Part shown: positions 11,151 through 21,920 of the stretch, one piece after another
Numbering within the stretch: the stretch's first letter is position 1
How the letters are laid out: each line of letters opens with the position of its first letter
Origin: Dryococelus australis
Lineage: Eukaryota > Arthropoda > Insecta > Phasmatodea > Phasmatidae
NCBI GenBank assembly: GCA_029891345.1
Contig: CM057000.1
Span: 139,732,163-139,796,162 of the forward strand
DNA length: 64,000 nt
Direction of reading: 5' to 3'
Position numbers and translations under genes: made by a program
The notes under the pieces: model-generated
Database searches by the model: none
The model's input: the letters and a program-made list of their open reading frames with translations, nothing else
Told to the model about the DNA's origin: nothing

Positions 11151-11825
11151 TACATAGCTCATGGAAGTGTCTTACTGATTAACTATTCAGACAACCGCAC
11201 GTCGTAATGACACTAATTAACTTTTAAATTAATTGATCCTGAAAGGTGTTATAGGTGTAGCTAATTAGTGAGCCACGATTATACAGAGCACAACAGTATA
11301 AGATGGGGTTTATTCAATATAAGGATTATACCATAAATCTTCACGTGACTATGGATCGGGGGAGCTTAAATGGAATTCCAAGACACTAATAAAATATAAT
11401 AAGTTTTATCGCCGCACGCCACGTCTATTACAATCTAATTGGATAGTCCCCACCTTGTTCAGGTTGCCGGAGGCTGATTCTAGGAGGTGGTTAACGACGG
11501 CCGGACATACCCATCTCCATGATTTCTTGGTCTACTGCCCCGACGACAAAACACGCCGCTCCCAGTGTTACGTTGGCCTATATCGGGCGAGTTGTTTGAT
11601 ATTTTCGGTCCCGTTTACTAGTCGGTGGAGGGGGTTTCTGCAACTGTCTTTAGCAATGTGTTGTTACGATCACGCTCGTGCCCTGGTTCAATGTTTGAAG
11701 GTGTGATCAAGCAGGCCGTCCACCTAAGGTCTTATCACTTCATAGTAGTGTCCGAATCGCCGCCAAATCACTAATTTTCCGACGTGGGTTTCCTCTCGTA
11801 AAATTTTTGATAAATTAACCTGTAA
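11151..11825. other. unassigned
   Basis: No repeat identified. A moderately GC-rich patch, 11400-11720, has one 83-codon plus-strand opening (11455-11706) with no motif I recognise and no upstream signals. I do not call it a gene. Confidence 0.4.
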
Positions 11826-11833
11826 CACATACT

Positions 11834-12128
11834 TAGAGACCTGCAAAATTCCCTATATTATTTTGGCATCAGGATAAACGTCACAGTGCTGTATACACTC
11901 GAGCCAGTGTCGTTTCACCACTGTCTGCTGCGTATATGTTACGTCAGTCCCTTCCTGACTGAACTACACGTGATTGGAGTACACAATTACGAAGTGTCTG
12001 TTTATTGGCGCAGAGTTACCCAGGACGTGTCAAATAAAGTATGGGCCAATGACAAAGTTATTGCAAAGCGACACGTATTTGAAGTTTAACTTGTCTCCAA
12101 ATAATAAGGCGAATTTTGCACGTCTCTA
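11834..12128 (+). mobile_element. MITE family B (hAT-like)
   Basis: Left end TAGAGACCTGCAAAATT, right end GCGAATTTTGCACGTCTCTA. Flanks CACATACT (11826-11833) and CACACACT (12129-12136) form an 8-bp duplication with one mismatch. Contains TTACCCAGGACGTG and an intact TTTAA at the position where C inserted into the copy at 9768. Confidence 0.85.
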
Positions 12129-12136
12129 CACACACT

Positions 12137-12840
12137 GCATATTGTCGGTATACTGTATTTAAAAATAATAATAATATACTCGCATTTACCTACGAGTGAG
12201 TATTTATGCACGGTTTGTTTTTCCTCGAAACCTTGAGCTGCTTCGCGTGTAATAGCTTTCTTATTTTCTAACCAATGCCTGTATTTGGGGGACAGCATTT
12301 TGACGGGGGAGGAATTTCATAGCAAAATCCTTGAAAATATTTGATTTTTCTGCGTTTTTTCTGTGCTCTCTCTGAGACGAACGTTTCATCATTGTCGTTA
12401 ATAAGTTACATCTCTGTTGATGACATGATAATATTTCTATCAGCTTAGTTCTGTTTTAATATTACCTGAGAACTGTAACCTTTAAGTGGAGGTGAGATGA
12501 TCATTTAAGGACTCCAACATATCAGGAGATAAAAAGGTGCCATACTTCAACTCAGCCAAAACAAAGAGATTAATTAAATCAGTAAAATACTTTCCTATTC
12601 AGGGAGGTAAAGAAAAAATTAACATTAAATACATAAAACCGAAAATTAATAAAAAAAAAAAAAAACGGAACTTAACCTTTAAACGTCCTTCCGAAAACTT
12701 TATTGGTTTTATATATATATATATATATATAATCTCCATCCATTGCTTTAATTTTTATTTTTAAATGCGAAGGGATATATTTATTTACTTGGTTTTCACT
12801 TTATACATTTATAATAAACAACAAAACAAAACGCAATGAG
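12137..12840. other. unassigned AT-rich with simple repeats
   Basis: Contains an A run near 12650-12664 and a (TA)n run at about 12710-12731. The plus-strand opening 12537-12764 runs through both and is fortuitous. Confidence 0.5.
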
Positions 12841-13104
12841 TAGGGACAGCTGTTTGTAGCGAAAATATTTATGGCTATTTTAGACTTTCTTTTGTTATCG
12901 GCCGCGTATCTACGTGAGAGAACATGTTCTTATTTGTCTGAGCCAATCATAATAAAGTACTCCGATACTGAACGTCCATTATTCGCGGACAGACATTTGA
13001 GGCACGTGACATTTAAAATCAGCCAACCACGAAAGTCCATAAGAACAAAAGTGTTTCGGAGTACAACTGGTCTTGAAATATTATCACGAAAAACACTTGT
13101 CCCC
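12841..13104 (+). mobile_element. MITE family I2 (hAT-like)
   Basis: Begins TAGGGACAGCTGTTTG and ends AAAAACACTTGTCCCCA, imperfect inverted ends similar to family I. Interior GAGCCAATCATAATAAAG and TCAGCCAACCACGAAAG match other I2 pieces. The right terminus is also the first unit of the 44-bp tandem repeat. Confidence 0.65.
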
Positions 13105-13223
13105 AACTAACAACTAAACCCAAGCCAAAGCCAAAAACACTTGTCCCCAACTAACAACTAAACCCAAGCCAAAGCCAAAAACACTTGTCCCCAACTAACA
13201 ACTAAACCCAAGCCAAAGCCAAA
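13092..13223 (+). repeat. 44-bp minisatellite, three units
   Basis: Three almost identical 44-bp units (CACTTGTCCCC starts at 13094, 13138 and 13182). Each holds the last ~17 bp of the I2 element plus ~27 bp of flank (ACTAACAACTAAACCC, AAGCCAAAGCC). The near identity suggests recent expansion. Confidence 0.95.
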
Positions 13224-13305
13224 AAGACTGCCTTTCACCGAGTACACGTCTTTTCCCTGAAGACGTATGCCCTAGGACAAGCGACGCTTTTTCCTTTCGC
13301 TTACA

Positions 13306-13560
13306 AGGGCCCGCGGAGGCTGAGCGGTTAGACTGCCCGCCTCCCAACATTGCAAATCTGGTTCAATCGCCGGCCGGGTCACTGCCGGATTTTCGCAAGA
13401 GGAAATCGCGCCACGCGATGCCCCTGGTCGGCGAGTTTTCTCAGGGATCTCTCGTTTTCCCCGCCCTAGCATTCCGGCGCTGCTCCATAGGTACTCACCT
13501 CGCTTCACCCACATCGGCTCTCAAGACCGTCGATGTCAAGAGTCGCGACAAATCTCTTGT
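13306..13560 (+). repeat. tRNA-derived SINE, full head and body
   Basis: The head has A box GGCTGAGCGGTTA (13318-13330) and B box GGTTCAATCGC (13360-13370), 30 bp apart, as in RNA polymerase III promoters. The body, CCGGCCGGGTCACTGCC then CATTCCGGCGCTGCTCC, is shared with copies at 54060-54276, 38700-38841 and 35698-35872. Openings in both strands here come from the SINE and are not genes. Confidence 0.8.
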
Positions 13561-13933
13561 CCTACACGAAAGTTGTGAAAAATTTCGAAGGACAAATCTG
13601 AGGAAGGTTTTTACGCAGCACACGCGAAACTAATAATAAACCGCAGGCAATTTTAATACTCCATAAAGCCAAGGCAATGGATTATCGCTGGTGACAGCAC
13701 ATTTTAATGAGCTAAGCACTGCCAGATCAATGAGTTGCAATAACTCTGGTATACGCTGTTCGCGTCAAATTGAGCACTTTCGAAAACCCTTCTCAAGATC
13801 TACTTGTATGCACATTAGGTATTCTACCATTTAATGCAAATTTCAATGGTTATGGGCCTGATCACTTTTATTCATGCGCCGGTCAAGTGATCCTGTGAAA
13901 CAATTATTAAAGTTCTATAAATTTTCTGATTCT

Positions 13934-14227
13934 TAGAGACATGCAAATTTCGCGTTATTATTTCAGGACATCTTAAACTTGAAACACACATTCCTTTGCA
14001 ATAAGTTTGTCATTGGACCATAATTTATTCGACACGCCCCGGGTAACTCTGCGCCAATAAATGAACACTTCACAATTGTGTAGCCCAATGACGTGTATTT
14101 CAGTCAGAAAATGAGTGAATTAACATTTATGCAGCAGCCAATGGAGAAACGACGCCGGCTGCAGTATACACAGTACTGTGAAGTTTAGCCTGATGCCAAA
14201 TAGTAACGCGAAGTTTGCCGGTCTCTA
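13934..14227 (-). mobile_element. MITE family B inside A2
   Basis: Ends TAGAGACATGCAAATTTCGCG and GCCGGTCTCTA. It is a reverse-oriented B, with CAGCAGCCAATGGAGAAACG and CCCCGGGTAACTCTG. The candidate target duplication CTGATTCT/CTGATCCA (13926-13933, 14228-14235) matches at 5 of 8 positions, so it is aged. Confidence 0.8.
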
Positions 14228-14406
14228 CTGATCCATAAACATGTACGCATTTAAAAACCATGAACTGAAATAAATTATTTCAGTTTACATAAATTTTTTA
14301 GCCGGTACTATTAATTTAAAGTTGTGATGTATAAATACTTTTCCCTCGTCATTACCAACATAACTGAGCACATGCCAACCAGTGTGACCAATATAAAATA
14401 TGCAAG

Positions 14407-14804
14407 TATAAGTTGTTCGCGGTAAAATGAGCACTTTTGAAAGCCCTGCTTAAGTACCTTATGTAAGATTACCATTGTCATGAGCCTCATAACTTAATTC
14501 ATGCGTCAGTCGGTCAAGTGAAACCGTGAAATTATTAGAAAAGTAAATATTTTACAAATTTGCTCATTTTTACACTTCGATTCATTTAAGAAAAACAGAA
14601 AGCGAAAGAAATGATTTAAGTTATCAGAAATTGTTGCATAGCCTTTTATTCCAGTTAAGATACGGAACCACTTCCAATGAATCGTTACCAACTTTACTGG
14701 GCGCATGTCGCTCAGTGCGCCCGTTAAAATATATACGGGTAGGAGCAGTGGATTTTTTCTAAGGTTGATCGCAAAAGTGCTCACTTTATTGTGAAAAGCC
14801 TTTA
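14407..14804 (+). mobile_element. MITE family A2 inside A2
   Basis: Complete A2: left AGTTGTTCGCGGTAAAATG, right CACTTTATTGTGAAAAGCC, with TA at both edges. It sits near the right end of the older A2 copy, whose last ~60 bp continue directly after it. Confidence 0.8.
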
Positions 14805-14867
14805 GATACAGTTACATCCTTAAAAGTTGATTTCAAAACGTCTTAATCAATTGCGAACAGCCTGTAC

Positions 14868-15977
14868 ATGAATCATATACTTGTACGGTTACATCACGTT
14901 CTTCCTAGAAGCCAGATAAAAAAAAATGATTCTGGAAACTGCAGAAACATCGATGGGTGCACGATCGTTGGAAACACAGTTCCGCGAGCTGTTTCGACAA
15001 GGGACAGTGTTCTGTCAGACGACCGTTAATCCCAGGATAATCGGTACCTTGAACAGATTCTTGGAGAACGAGGCAGGGAGATTTCGGGGAACTTCTACCG
15101 GTTGTTGGAAATTAATTTCGCTTGCCACGCGAATGCATAATCAACGGCGCGATTGGGGTCATCCCATTCCTTTTGAAAACGGTCCCCTGGCGGAGTTTCC
15201 CGATAATTTTCCGCGAGAAAAATTATCTCTATTCGCAATAAGTGGTAAAACGTGTTTATATGTGAAAACGGACGGTTATCAAAAGGAAATATTTTGAAAA
15301 ATAGAAACTTGTCAGTGAGGGAGTTACCGTCTTCTAGTTGTGTACTTCGTTTAATTGAAAGTCGCAGCTATAGATGGCAAGACTACTGATGGCTGATATT
15401 CAGAAATTTTAAATTCCCTTTCAATGGGGAAGGATTTTGAACTTCTCTTACTGAGAAGTAATGTAAGCTCTATGGTAGAAAACATGTTGATTTCTACGCT
15501 TGGTCAAGTGTGTAAAATGAAACATTAGAAAATTTAATACTGAAGTCAAAGTAGAGAAGATGGGATGCGAATCTGCGTTTATGGCAAGTATTGAAAATAC
15601 CTGCTTTCAATGTCGCGCATCAATATAAGTATGTGAATTTACAAGGAAAATAAACTATATTTACTTTCCTATTGTAACTTTACTTTTGTGAAGTTACTCT
15701 ACTAATTGTATCTGATCCTGATAATGTTAGTAATATTTTTTATCTCTTTTGACATATTACCATTTTTTTTTGTGTTATCCATGTGAAGACATTTTTATTT
15801 TCTTTCCCGAAATAACCTTTGAAATATATCACGGTATTTTACTTATTCAAGATGAGCGTGAATTTAAAATGAACATACACACATAAACAAACGTTTGATA
15901 TACTGTCGTAAAGTGCAATCGGAGAAAAGCTGTGCCTCGTTGACCTAAGTACTGCCTGGTATTAGACTCCCAGAACC
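14868..15977. other. unassigned
   Basis: One 123-codon plus-strand opening (14926-15297) shows no domain I recognise and no neighbouring exon structure. I leave it uncalled. The remainder is AT-rich without recognised repeats, ending with CTTGTGGA (15978-15985), the left flank of the next element. Confidence 0.4.
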
Positions 15978-15985
15978 CTTGTGGA

Positions 15986-16227
15986 TAGAGACCTAAAAAA
16001 TTCGCGAGTTTAATGACCTCCAGGCTAGACTCTACAGTCGTATGTTCAGATATGCCGATGTCAACTGCGCATCGGTTGTCTGCTGTGACAGTGGAAGGCG
16101 GCGATTTGTCCACCGTTCTCCAGGAGGCGTAGAACGCCGCGTGGGCCAATGGCTAAAGTCATATATAAATATGTGTTTTGAATTCTAGCGTGCCTCAAAA
16201 TGAATCTGCGAATTATTCAGTTTTCTT
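15986..16227 (+). mobile_element. MITE family H (hAT-like)
   Basis: Starts TAGAGACCTAAAAAATTCGCG and ends near GAATCTGCGAATTATTCAG. Interior CTAGACTCTACAGTCGTATG and GGTTGTCTGCTGTGACAG match the H copies at 18193 and 32177. Flanks CTTGTGGA (15978-15985) and CTCATGGA (16228-16235) are an aged 8-bp duplication. Confidence 0.75.
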
Positions 16228-16235
16228 CTCATGGA

Positions 16236-16529
16236 TAGGGACACCCGAATTTCGCGAAATGATTTCCGCGCATGCTATATATCAATACCCTACGGGCGTA
16301 CCAGCAAGTTTGTCGTTCCTCATTAGCGGCGTGTCTATGCGAGAAGAAATCTTCTCACTTGACTGGCCAATCAGAATTAGGTTACTCCGTCACTGTACGT
16401 ATGTGATTCGCGGGCAGATACCTTAGATGCTTAACACGTAGATTGTCCAATCTTGAAGGTGGATCTTCGCTAAGGTTTTGTGAAGTACAACTGGTCGTGA
16501 GATCTTTTCGCGAAATTCGGGTGTCCCTA
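16236..16529 (+). mobile_element. MITE family I (hAT-like)
   Basis: Near-perfect inverted ends TAGGGACACCCGAATTTCG and CGAAATTCGGGTGTCCCTA. Flanks CTCATGGA (16228-16235) and CTTATGGA (16530-16537) form an 8-bp duplication with one mismatch. Interior CTACGGGCGTACCAGCA and ACTGGCCAATCAGAATTAGG are shared with three other I copies. Confidence 0.85.
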
Positions 16530-16554
16530 CTTATGGAAGATTGTGTGTATGACT

Positions 16555-16960
16555 AGTGTGTTTTGAGCGTTCCGTATCTTAGGCCAACATACATTCCCTT
16601 ATTGTTCCTGGTGCGTACTCCGATGCCAAGACAAATGTCATTCAATCTACGTTCGACCTGACACTGACATGCCACGTAGACTAGTACAAGAGTTCGATAG
16701 GGTCCAGGTAGGTAGGTAATTGGGCTTAACTTCTCATCGACAGCGAGGTCATCAGAGACAGTGCCAGTTGCACAAGGAAGTGAGATTGGGGAAGGAATCT
16801 TCCATGATGTTCGTAATGGAGACATCCCAGCATTTGCCTGGAGTGATTTCTGGAAACCATGGAAAACCCGAAATAAGGATGGCTGGAGCGGGATTCGATC
16901 CCGGGTCCTCCCGAATGCGAGTTCAAGTTTTAACAACTGCGCCAACTCGCTCGGTCGATA
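16555..16960 (-). repeat. tRNA-derived SINE, second family
   Basis: On the minus strand the head has GAGTTGGCGCAGTTG (A box, 16934-16948) and GGATCGAATCCCG (B box, about 16889-16901). A unique body with GGTTTTCCATGGTTTCCAG follows, and a tail near CCTACCTACCTGG. The family differs from the SINE at 13306. Overlapping openings of up to 159 codons (16553-17032) read through the SINE and are not genes. Confidence 0.75.
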
Positions 16961-17437
16961 GGATACAGATAGTAACTTCACCTTCGCCAAGCCACGCACA
17001 GCAAGATGGTGCCGATCGGCATAGACGTGCAAAATTCGCGTTTTTATATGGGGACAAACTGTAAAAAAATTTCTGGTAATCTCCCTTAACTGTAATGAAA
17101 GATTTTAACCCATATACTGCATGGTAATAATACTACACATCAAGCTACAGATTTAGGAATGTTTAACACTGCTACTATACAAAGTTGGGGATTTCCCTAT
17201 GCATTTGACTGTTTCCTGAGCAAACGTAGGAATGCTACAATGAACGTATAGGGGAAAACATTACCATTCCTACTTTTTCACTAAGCGTATACACTGGTAT
17301 GGTAAATTTCCAAATAATTTCTTAGCGTGCACGTTAAAATTGAAACACGTTGTTATGGGCAACGATACATATATTCCGAGCGACTGAGCGAGCCACTCAA
17401 TCCAAGGCGGACGGAGGGAAATGGAGGGTGCGGCCAG
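16961..17437. other. unassigned, with a B-terminus fragment
   Basis: A lone GTGCAAAATTCGCG (17028-17041) matches the terminus of family B, but no partner end is nearby. The rest is unassigned. Confidence 0.4.
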
Positions 17438-18030
17438 ACTATGGCCGTGTCTCAACTAGAAAGTGTGCGCACTCTAGTGAATTGAGACTTCTGCCTCCTT
17501 TAAGCCTTCGGCATTACTTATCTGACAGATAAGGTAATAAATAAAGAAAAATAAAATATTGGCGGATTTCACTTTCCTCGAATAAATGTACAGTATTTTA
17601 TGAAATATTAAATTATTTTAATTTGTCACATTTTTGCATGAGTAAAAACATAATTGTTATGTGCAAATCATAGTATTTAGTAATATGCACACGATTAACC
17701 TAAATGATACGTGAACACAATAACATCATAATTTGTTATTTTCCAAATCGAACGGAATATCGTTGTTATTACACATTTCACAAACTCAATAATTAAGTTA
17801 AGTCGATATAATGTATTTTGAAACTGCTTTAGAAACAACAGAATATATGTGTGGATATTGAAGTTAACTTGAAAACAACATGACTGTGAGAGAGGGTGCG
17901 AGAGTGAGCACTGAGTGTACATCGTCGCGCTCTCTCCTCGGAGTTGGAACAGCATAGAGGACTCTCTGTGACATCAAGAGTGAGCGAGAGCGTACTCTCC
18001 TGGTGAATTGGGACACGGCCTCTATACATG
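17438..18030. mobile_element. possible inverted-end element
   Basis: GGCCGTGTCTCAA at the left (17440-17452) and, inverted, GGCCGTGTCCCAATTCACC at the right (18002-18020), about 590 bp apart. Inside each end is a string of hexamers such as GTGAGC and GAGAG. The interior 17540-17870 is AT-rich. No second copy is in the window, so this is a tentative MITE call. Confidence 0.4.
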
Positions 18031-18192
18031 TGGAGCTAGCAAGGCCAGGGGTCGCCATTGTGGTCCGTCAACCACGATCTCTGGCTGCCGACGTCGTCGT
18101 CCAGGGGAAACTTCCACTTGGCTTTCCCAGCGGCACGGGTCTGACTGACCCGACCTAGAGTGTAAGTAACAGTGGTGAGTCAAAGTGATTAG

Positions 18193-18436
18193 CAGAGACT
18201 TGAAAAATTCGCGAGTTCAATGACCCGCAGGCTTGACTCTACAGTCTTATGTATACAAATATGCCGATGTCAACTGTACATTGGTTGTCTGCTGTCACAG
18301 TGGAAGGCGACAATTGGGCCACCATTCTCGAGGGTGTGTCAAACACCGTGTGGACCAATGGCTAAAGTTATATAAGCACACGTGTTTTGAATTATAGTTT
18401 GTCCCAAAATGAATCCGCGAATTATTCAGGTCTCTA
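18193..18436 (+). mobile_element. MITE family H (hAT-like)
   Basis: Starts CAGAGACTTGAAAAATTCGCG and ends GAATTATTCAGGTCTCTA. Flanks GTGATTAG (18185-18192) and GCGATTAG (18437-18444) form an 8-bp duplication with one mismatch. The copy is complete and closely matches 32177-32419. Confidence 0.85.
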
Positions 18437-18639
18437 GCGATTAGCTTCGGGTAATTGAGAAATACTAGAGCTTTCCCTCATAATAGCTTGTAGAGCATAA
18501 TAGCTTAATATCGTCCTTCAGAAGGAAGAGTAAAAATATTTGTATTCGTGAGATACAATAAAAATATATAGTTTGTCTACTTGGTTGTGAGTTTATTTCT
18601 AATCCTAAATAGCTAACCTCTAGATAGCTAATTCAAACC

Positions 18640-18893
18640 AAAAGTAAATCAACGTGTGCATTGGCAATACGTTTTTCATTGAACCACGCTTTTTTTTTAC
18701 ATGGCCTGGGTAACTCTGTGACAATAAATGAACGCATCACATTACATGCATTTCAGCCAGCAAGGACGTGGCTTCGCATCTATGCAGCAGCCAATGGAGA
18801 AACGACGCCGGCTCCTGCAGAGACAGTCCTGTGAAGTTCAGCCTGATGCCGAATAATAACGCTCATTTTTCATGCCTCTGCCGATAGGTAGAT
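18640..18893 (-). mobile_element. MITE family B, left end eroded
   Basis: Reverse-oriented B: GCAATACGTTTTTCATTG, CTGGGTAACTCTG, CAGCAGCCAATGGAG and CTGATGCCGAATAATAACG. The left terminus is not recognisable and the right one (CATGCCTCTGCC) is mutated. Confidence 0.65.
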
Positions 18894-19868
18894 TTCACGC
18901 AAAGGGGTGTCTGAGATGCGGAGAAAGTACACACACGCCGGCGATGAGCACGGCAGGCAGTGTATAGCGATACTGCTCGTGTTGCGAGACTACGCCAGCA
19001 TCATTCCTTTCAAGTGGCGGAAATCAATATTTTCCGTAGTTAACATGCCCCGATGTAAATACTGGTGGTGCTTTTGCCCATACTTCTGTAACTGAACCAA
19101 CAAGTTATCTAATATTTCAAATCGAAGTTACTGCAAACATATTCGTGGAATGGAAGAAGTAAGATCCGTTTGATAACAGAGAATACCAGTAATGCGTGTA
19201 GATCCAAAAATTAGAGTATTCCTCTTTATTGAGATATTCAATTTTCACAGGAATGTAAATTACGTCAGCCAAACAACGATACACAAGAAAAATATTTTCT
19301 TTTATATAGTATAAAATTACGCTATTAGCAGGATGCGAGTAAAAAAAATAGCGTTGTTTTACAATAAAAAAAATATTTTGTAAAACACTTTAGTGCAGTG
19401 GTATTTTTCACACGCGCATGCCTATTGACGACGACTTACTTCGCAACAAATAATTTTTATACGTATTCAACTCTGTATGGTTTAACTTACATATTAAGTT
19501 TCTTCAAAAAATGATAACAAGTAAACATAACAGCTGTCACACTGGTCTCACTATGTAAAATGTTTGATGTAAAAGTAAATATACACTTGTTGCGTTCATC
19601 TCTCCTTGTTTGCTGCTGCACGGGACTGAAGAAAACAGCGCCAGAATAACGGGAAGCTTTTTTCCACTATTTGCCGCGTGGGTGTAGGTGTCTGGCGTCT
19701 GCCAGGCACGTCCGGGGTGAACATCGGGAACAATTATTAGCACAAGGAGGTTAGTTCCAAGAAAGGCAAAAAAAAAAAAAAAATTGTACGGTGCTGGCAG
19801 CAAATATTCTGCTGATTTCTTCATTTACGTGTCGATTGTTCTGGTTTTAATTTTGTATTATTAAATAC
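18894..19868. other. unassigned AT-rich
   Basis: No repeat or gene recognised. An A run lies at about 19769-19783. The openings at 18907-19095 and 19537-19824 lack any recognisable domain. Confidence 0.4.
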
Positions 19869-19876
19869 ATAATATG

Positions 19877-20155
19877 TAGGGACACCCGAATTTCGCGAAA
19901 ATGATTACAGCACATGCTAGATTTCAATACCCTGAGGGCGCACCAGTAGTTTCCCTTTGCTTGTTGGCCGCGAGTCTTTGTGAGAAGACATTTTCTTACC
20001 TGAGGGGCCAATCAGAATTAAGTAACTTCGATACTGTGTGCATACGCCTAAGTCGCGCGACAAGTAGATCATCGAATCAAGAAAGTGGATCTGAGAGAAA
20101 GTGATATGAAATACAACTGGCCGTGGAATATTTACGCGAAATTCGGGTGTCCTAA
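19877..20155 (+). mobile_element. MITE family I (hAT-like)
   Basis: Ends TAGGGACACCCGAATTTCG and CGAAATTCGGGTGTCCTA. The flanking ATAATATG occurs at 19869-19876 and 20156-20163, a perfect 8-bp duplication. Interior GGGGCCAATCAGAATTAAG is typical of the family. Confidence 0.85.
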
Positions 20156-20363
20156 ATAATATGAATTAAATTTTTGTCTCCCAATCAGCAAGGGGAAAAC
20201 GAACGTTTTTACTGCCAAGTAAAATTATTTTTTACAGGTGTAATATGAGACTCAGGAATTCGGCGATTTCATTCGAGGACCAGCGATACTTCAAAGAAAT
20301 GTAAGTTATACTTCCTTCTTAATTGTATCATAATTTTGTAAAACACGTCCTTGACGAATTTAA

Positions 20364-20814
20364 CACATTGTAGACTTTGCTCGAGCTACACTCGAGCAAA
20401 GATAATTTGGAAAATTTCTTTGTAGTTTAGAACAAAACTCGAACGGATATGTAGTTTTTGTTCGGCTAGTGTTTAACATGATCTCACAAGAATACCAAAG
20501 CGTAGTAAAAATGACATTGCTAACGATAGAATTATTTTATAGCCACTCAAATGGACATGGTTAATTATGAATAATTTTATACGATAAAGGACGTTTGATT
20601 GGGTGAATATCAGCTCGGCTCTCCATTCGTCGATGAACGGCCAATAATGAACGCTGTAAAGTAAAGGGCAGTGTCCGGCGTGGAAGGGACCAATAGGACG
20701 ACTGTGAGTTCTGACACAAACACCAACAAAACAGGTGTTCTTGCAGTAGAGGATATAGGGGACTCACTTCTAATTTGTCTTAAGTGCCAGTAAATGAGTG
20801 CAGACCTCAGTGTG
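20364..20814 (+). mobile_element. MITE family D (piggyBac-like)
   Basis: Starts CACATTGTAGAC and ends GACCTCAGTGTG (imperfect inverted ends), bounded by TTAA at 20360-20363 and 20815-20818. Just inside the left end is GCTCGAGCTACACTCGAGC, a short palindrome. The body matches 44146-44535: CTAGTGTTTAACA, GATAAAGGAC, CAACAxAACAGGTGTTC. The open frames on the minus strand are inside the element and non-coding. Confidence 0.8.
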
Positions 20815-20879
20815 TTAAGCATATAAGAAACCTGGTAGGAAAGTAGGATCAAATCCCGTGTTGCCTGGTCACAGAGCAC

Positions 20880-21080
20880 TTGAGAATACACAAGCCAAAC
20901 AGCCGCTTGTTTGAAAACTCCAGTCGCACACTCCAGCAGAATGGCGTCACAGCCAGCAACGTGCCTGGAACACAGTTTGCCAATCAGCGCGTTAACTTAC
21001 TTACCTACCAGCCGGCAGCCCCCAGCCAATACGAAACCTTTAGACAGCATGCGGTAGCGTTCTTCCACAGTTTTGCGCGG
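20880..21080 (+). repeat. interspersed repeat O, uninterrupted copy
   Basis: The segment CCAATCAGCGCG to GCATGCGGTAG recurs at 35937-36432, where an A2 element splits it. At the matching point here (near 21030) there is no insertion, so this paralogue shows the empty site. Ends and class are unknown. Confidence 0.5.
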
Positions 21081-21555
21081 CCGATCAGGTAAAGGGTACG
21101 CTTACATCTACTGAACCATCTCGACATGCCAAGTGTATTTTATGTACAGTTATTTGTTTTGAAAGTCATTTTATTTACGCATTCGCACGTGTGTTTTGAA
21201 GTAAAAACAAACATGGCGCTGATTTTGTCTTTTGTATTTTTGCTAACATCCACTAGATACGAAATATTAAATTACAAAATACGTCCCTATTTTTGTATAT
21301 AAAATCGGGTCACGCAATAATTTTGTCAACAAAATCTGCCAATTTGGAGAAGGACTAAAGACCTGCTAAAGTTCTACTTCCAGGATATCCCTCCGCTTTA
21401 TGCAACCAAAGCTTAACTACTACTGGAAAATTACCCCAAAGGAAAACGCACCGAATCTGTCCGCACTCTCAGTTGTAATAATATTTTGCATGAGAACTAT
21501 TTCTTACTTAGGCGCTACCGAAATACATGTTTTCTCACGGTTTCTATTCATATTG
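21081..21555. other. unassigned, with family N fragment
   Basis: 21361-21470 resembles the right part of family N in reverse (TGCTAAAGTTCTACTTCCAGGATAT compare 54590-54620). The rest is AT-rich with nothing recognised. Confidence 0.4.
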
Positions 21556-21563
21556 TAAATGAA

Positions 21564-21791
21564 ATGAAACGTGCAAAATTCGCGTTGTTATTTCAAGACA
21601 AACTAGACTTCAAAGACGTGTGCTTTTGTATTGCATTTTTCATTGGACTGCAGTTTGTCCGGACACGCCCTGGATGGCTTTCGACTAATAACGAGCAACT
21701 AAATAAAAGTTGGTCCAGTCACTTCCTCTCAAGTGAAAAGGCAAGATATGTCCTCACTGCTGCAGAAGCCAATAAACAAATGACATCGACA

Positions 21792-21859
<68 letters not shown>

Positions 21860-21912
21860 ACGGTGAATTATAGTATGTAACCAGATATTAACGCGAATTT
21901 TGCAGGCCCCAA
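21564..21912 (+). mobile_element. MITE family B variant with (TA)n
   Basis: Inner ends CGTGCAAAATTCGCG and AACGCGAATTTTGCAGG. Flanking TAAATGAA occurs at 21556-21563 and 21913-21920, an 8-bp perfect duplication. A 63-bp (TA)n tract (about 21795-21857) has expanded inside it, producing a fortuitous Ile-Tyr opening. Confidence 0.75.
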
Positions 21913-21920
21913 TAAATGAA

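Larger units (their letters stand above)
13751..14867 (+). mobile_element. MITE family A2 split by two insertions
   Basis: The left end ACGCTGTTCGCGTC starts an A2 body that stops at 13933, resumes at about 14236-14406 (CATTACCAACATAACTGAGC) and ends at 14805-14867 (AAAGTTGATTTCAAAACG, then GCGAACAGCCTGTA). The two interruptions are a B element and a second A2 element. It is the oldest of the three. Confidence 0.75.

Noticed and set aside
14926-15297. 123-codon opening as a host exon
   Set aside because: No domain, no splice context that I can judge, and it follows directly on a MITE cluster. Left as unassigned.
16553-17064. Openings of 159 and 114 codons on opposite strands
   Set aside because: They coincide with a tRNA-derived SINE and overlap each other.
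21795-21857. (TA)n tract as an origin or special element
   Set aside because: A plain microsatellite expanded inside a B MITE.
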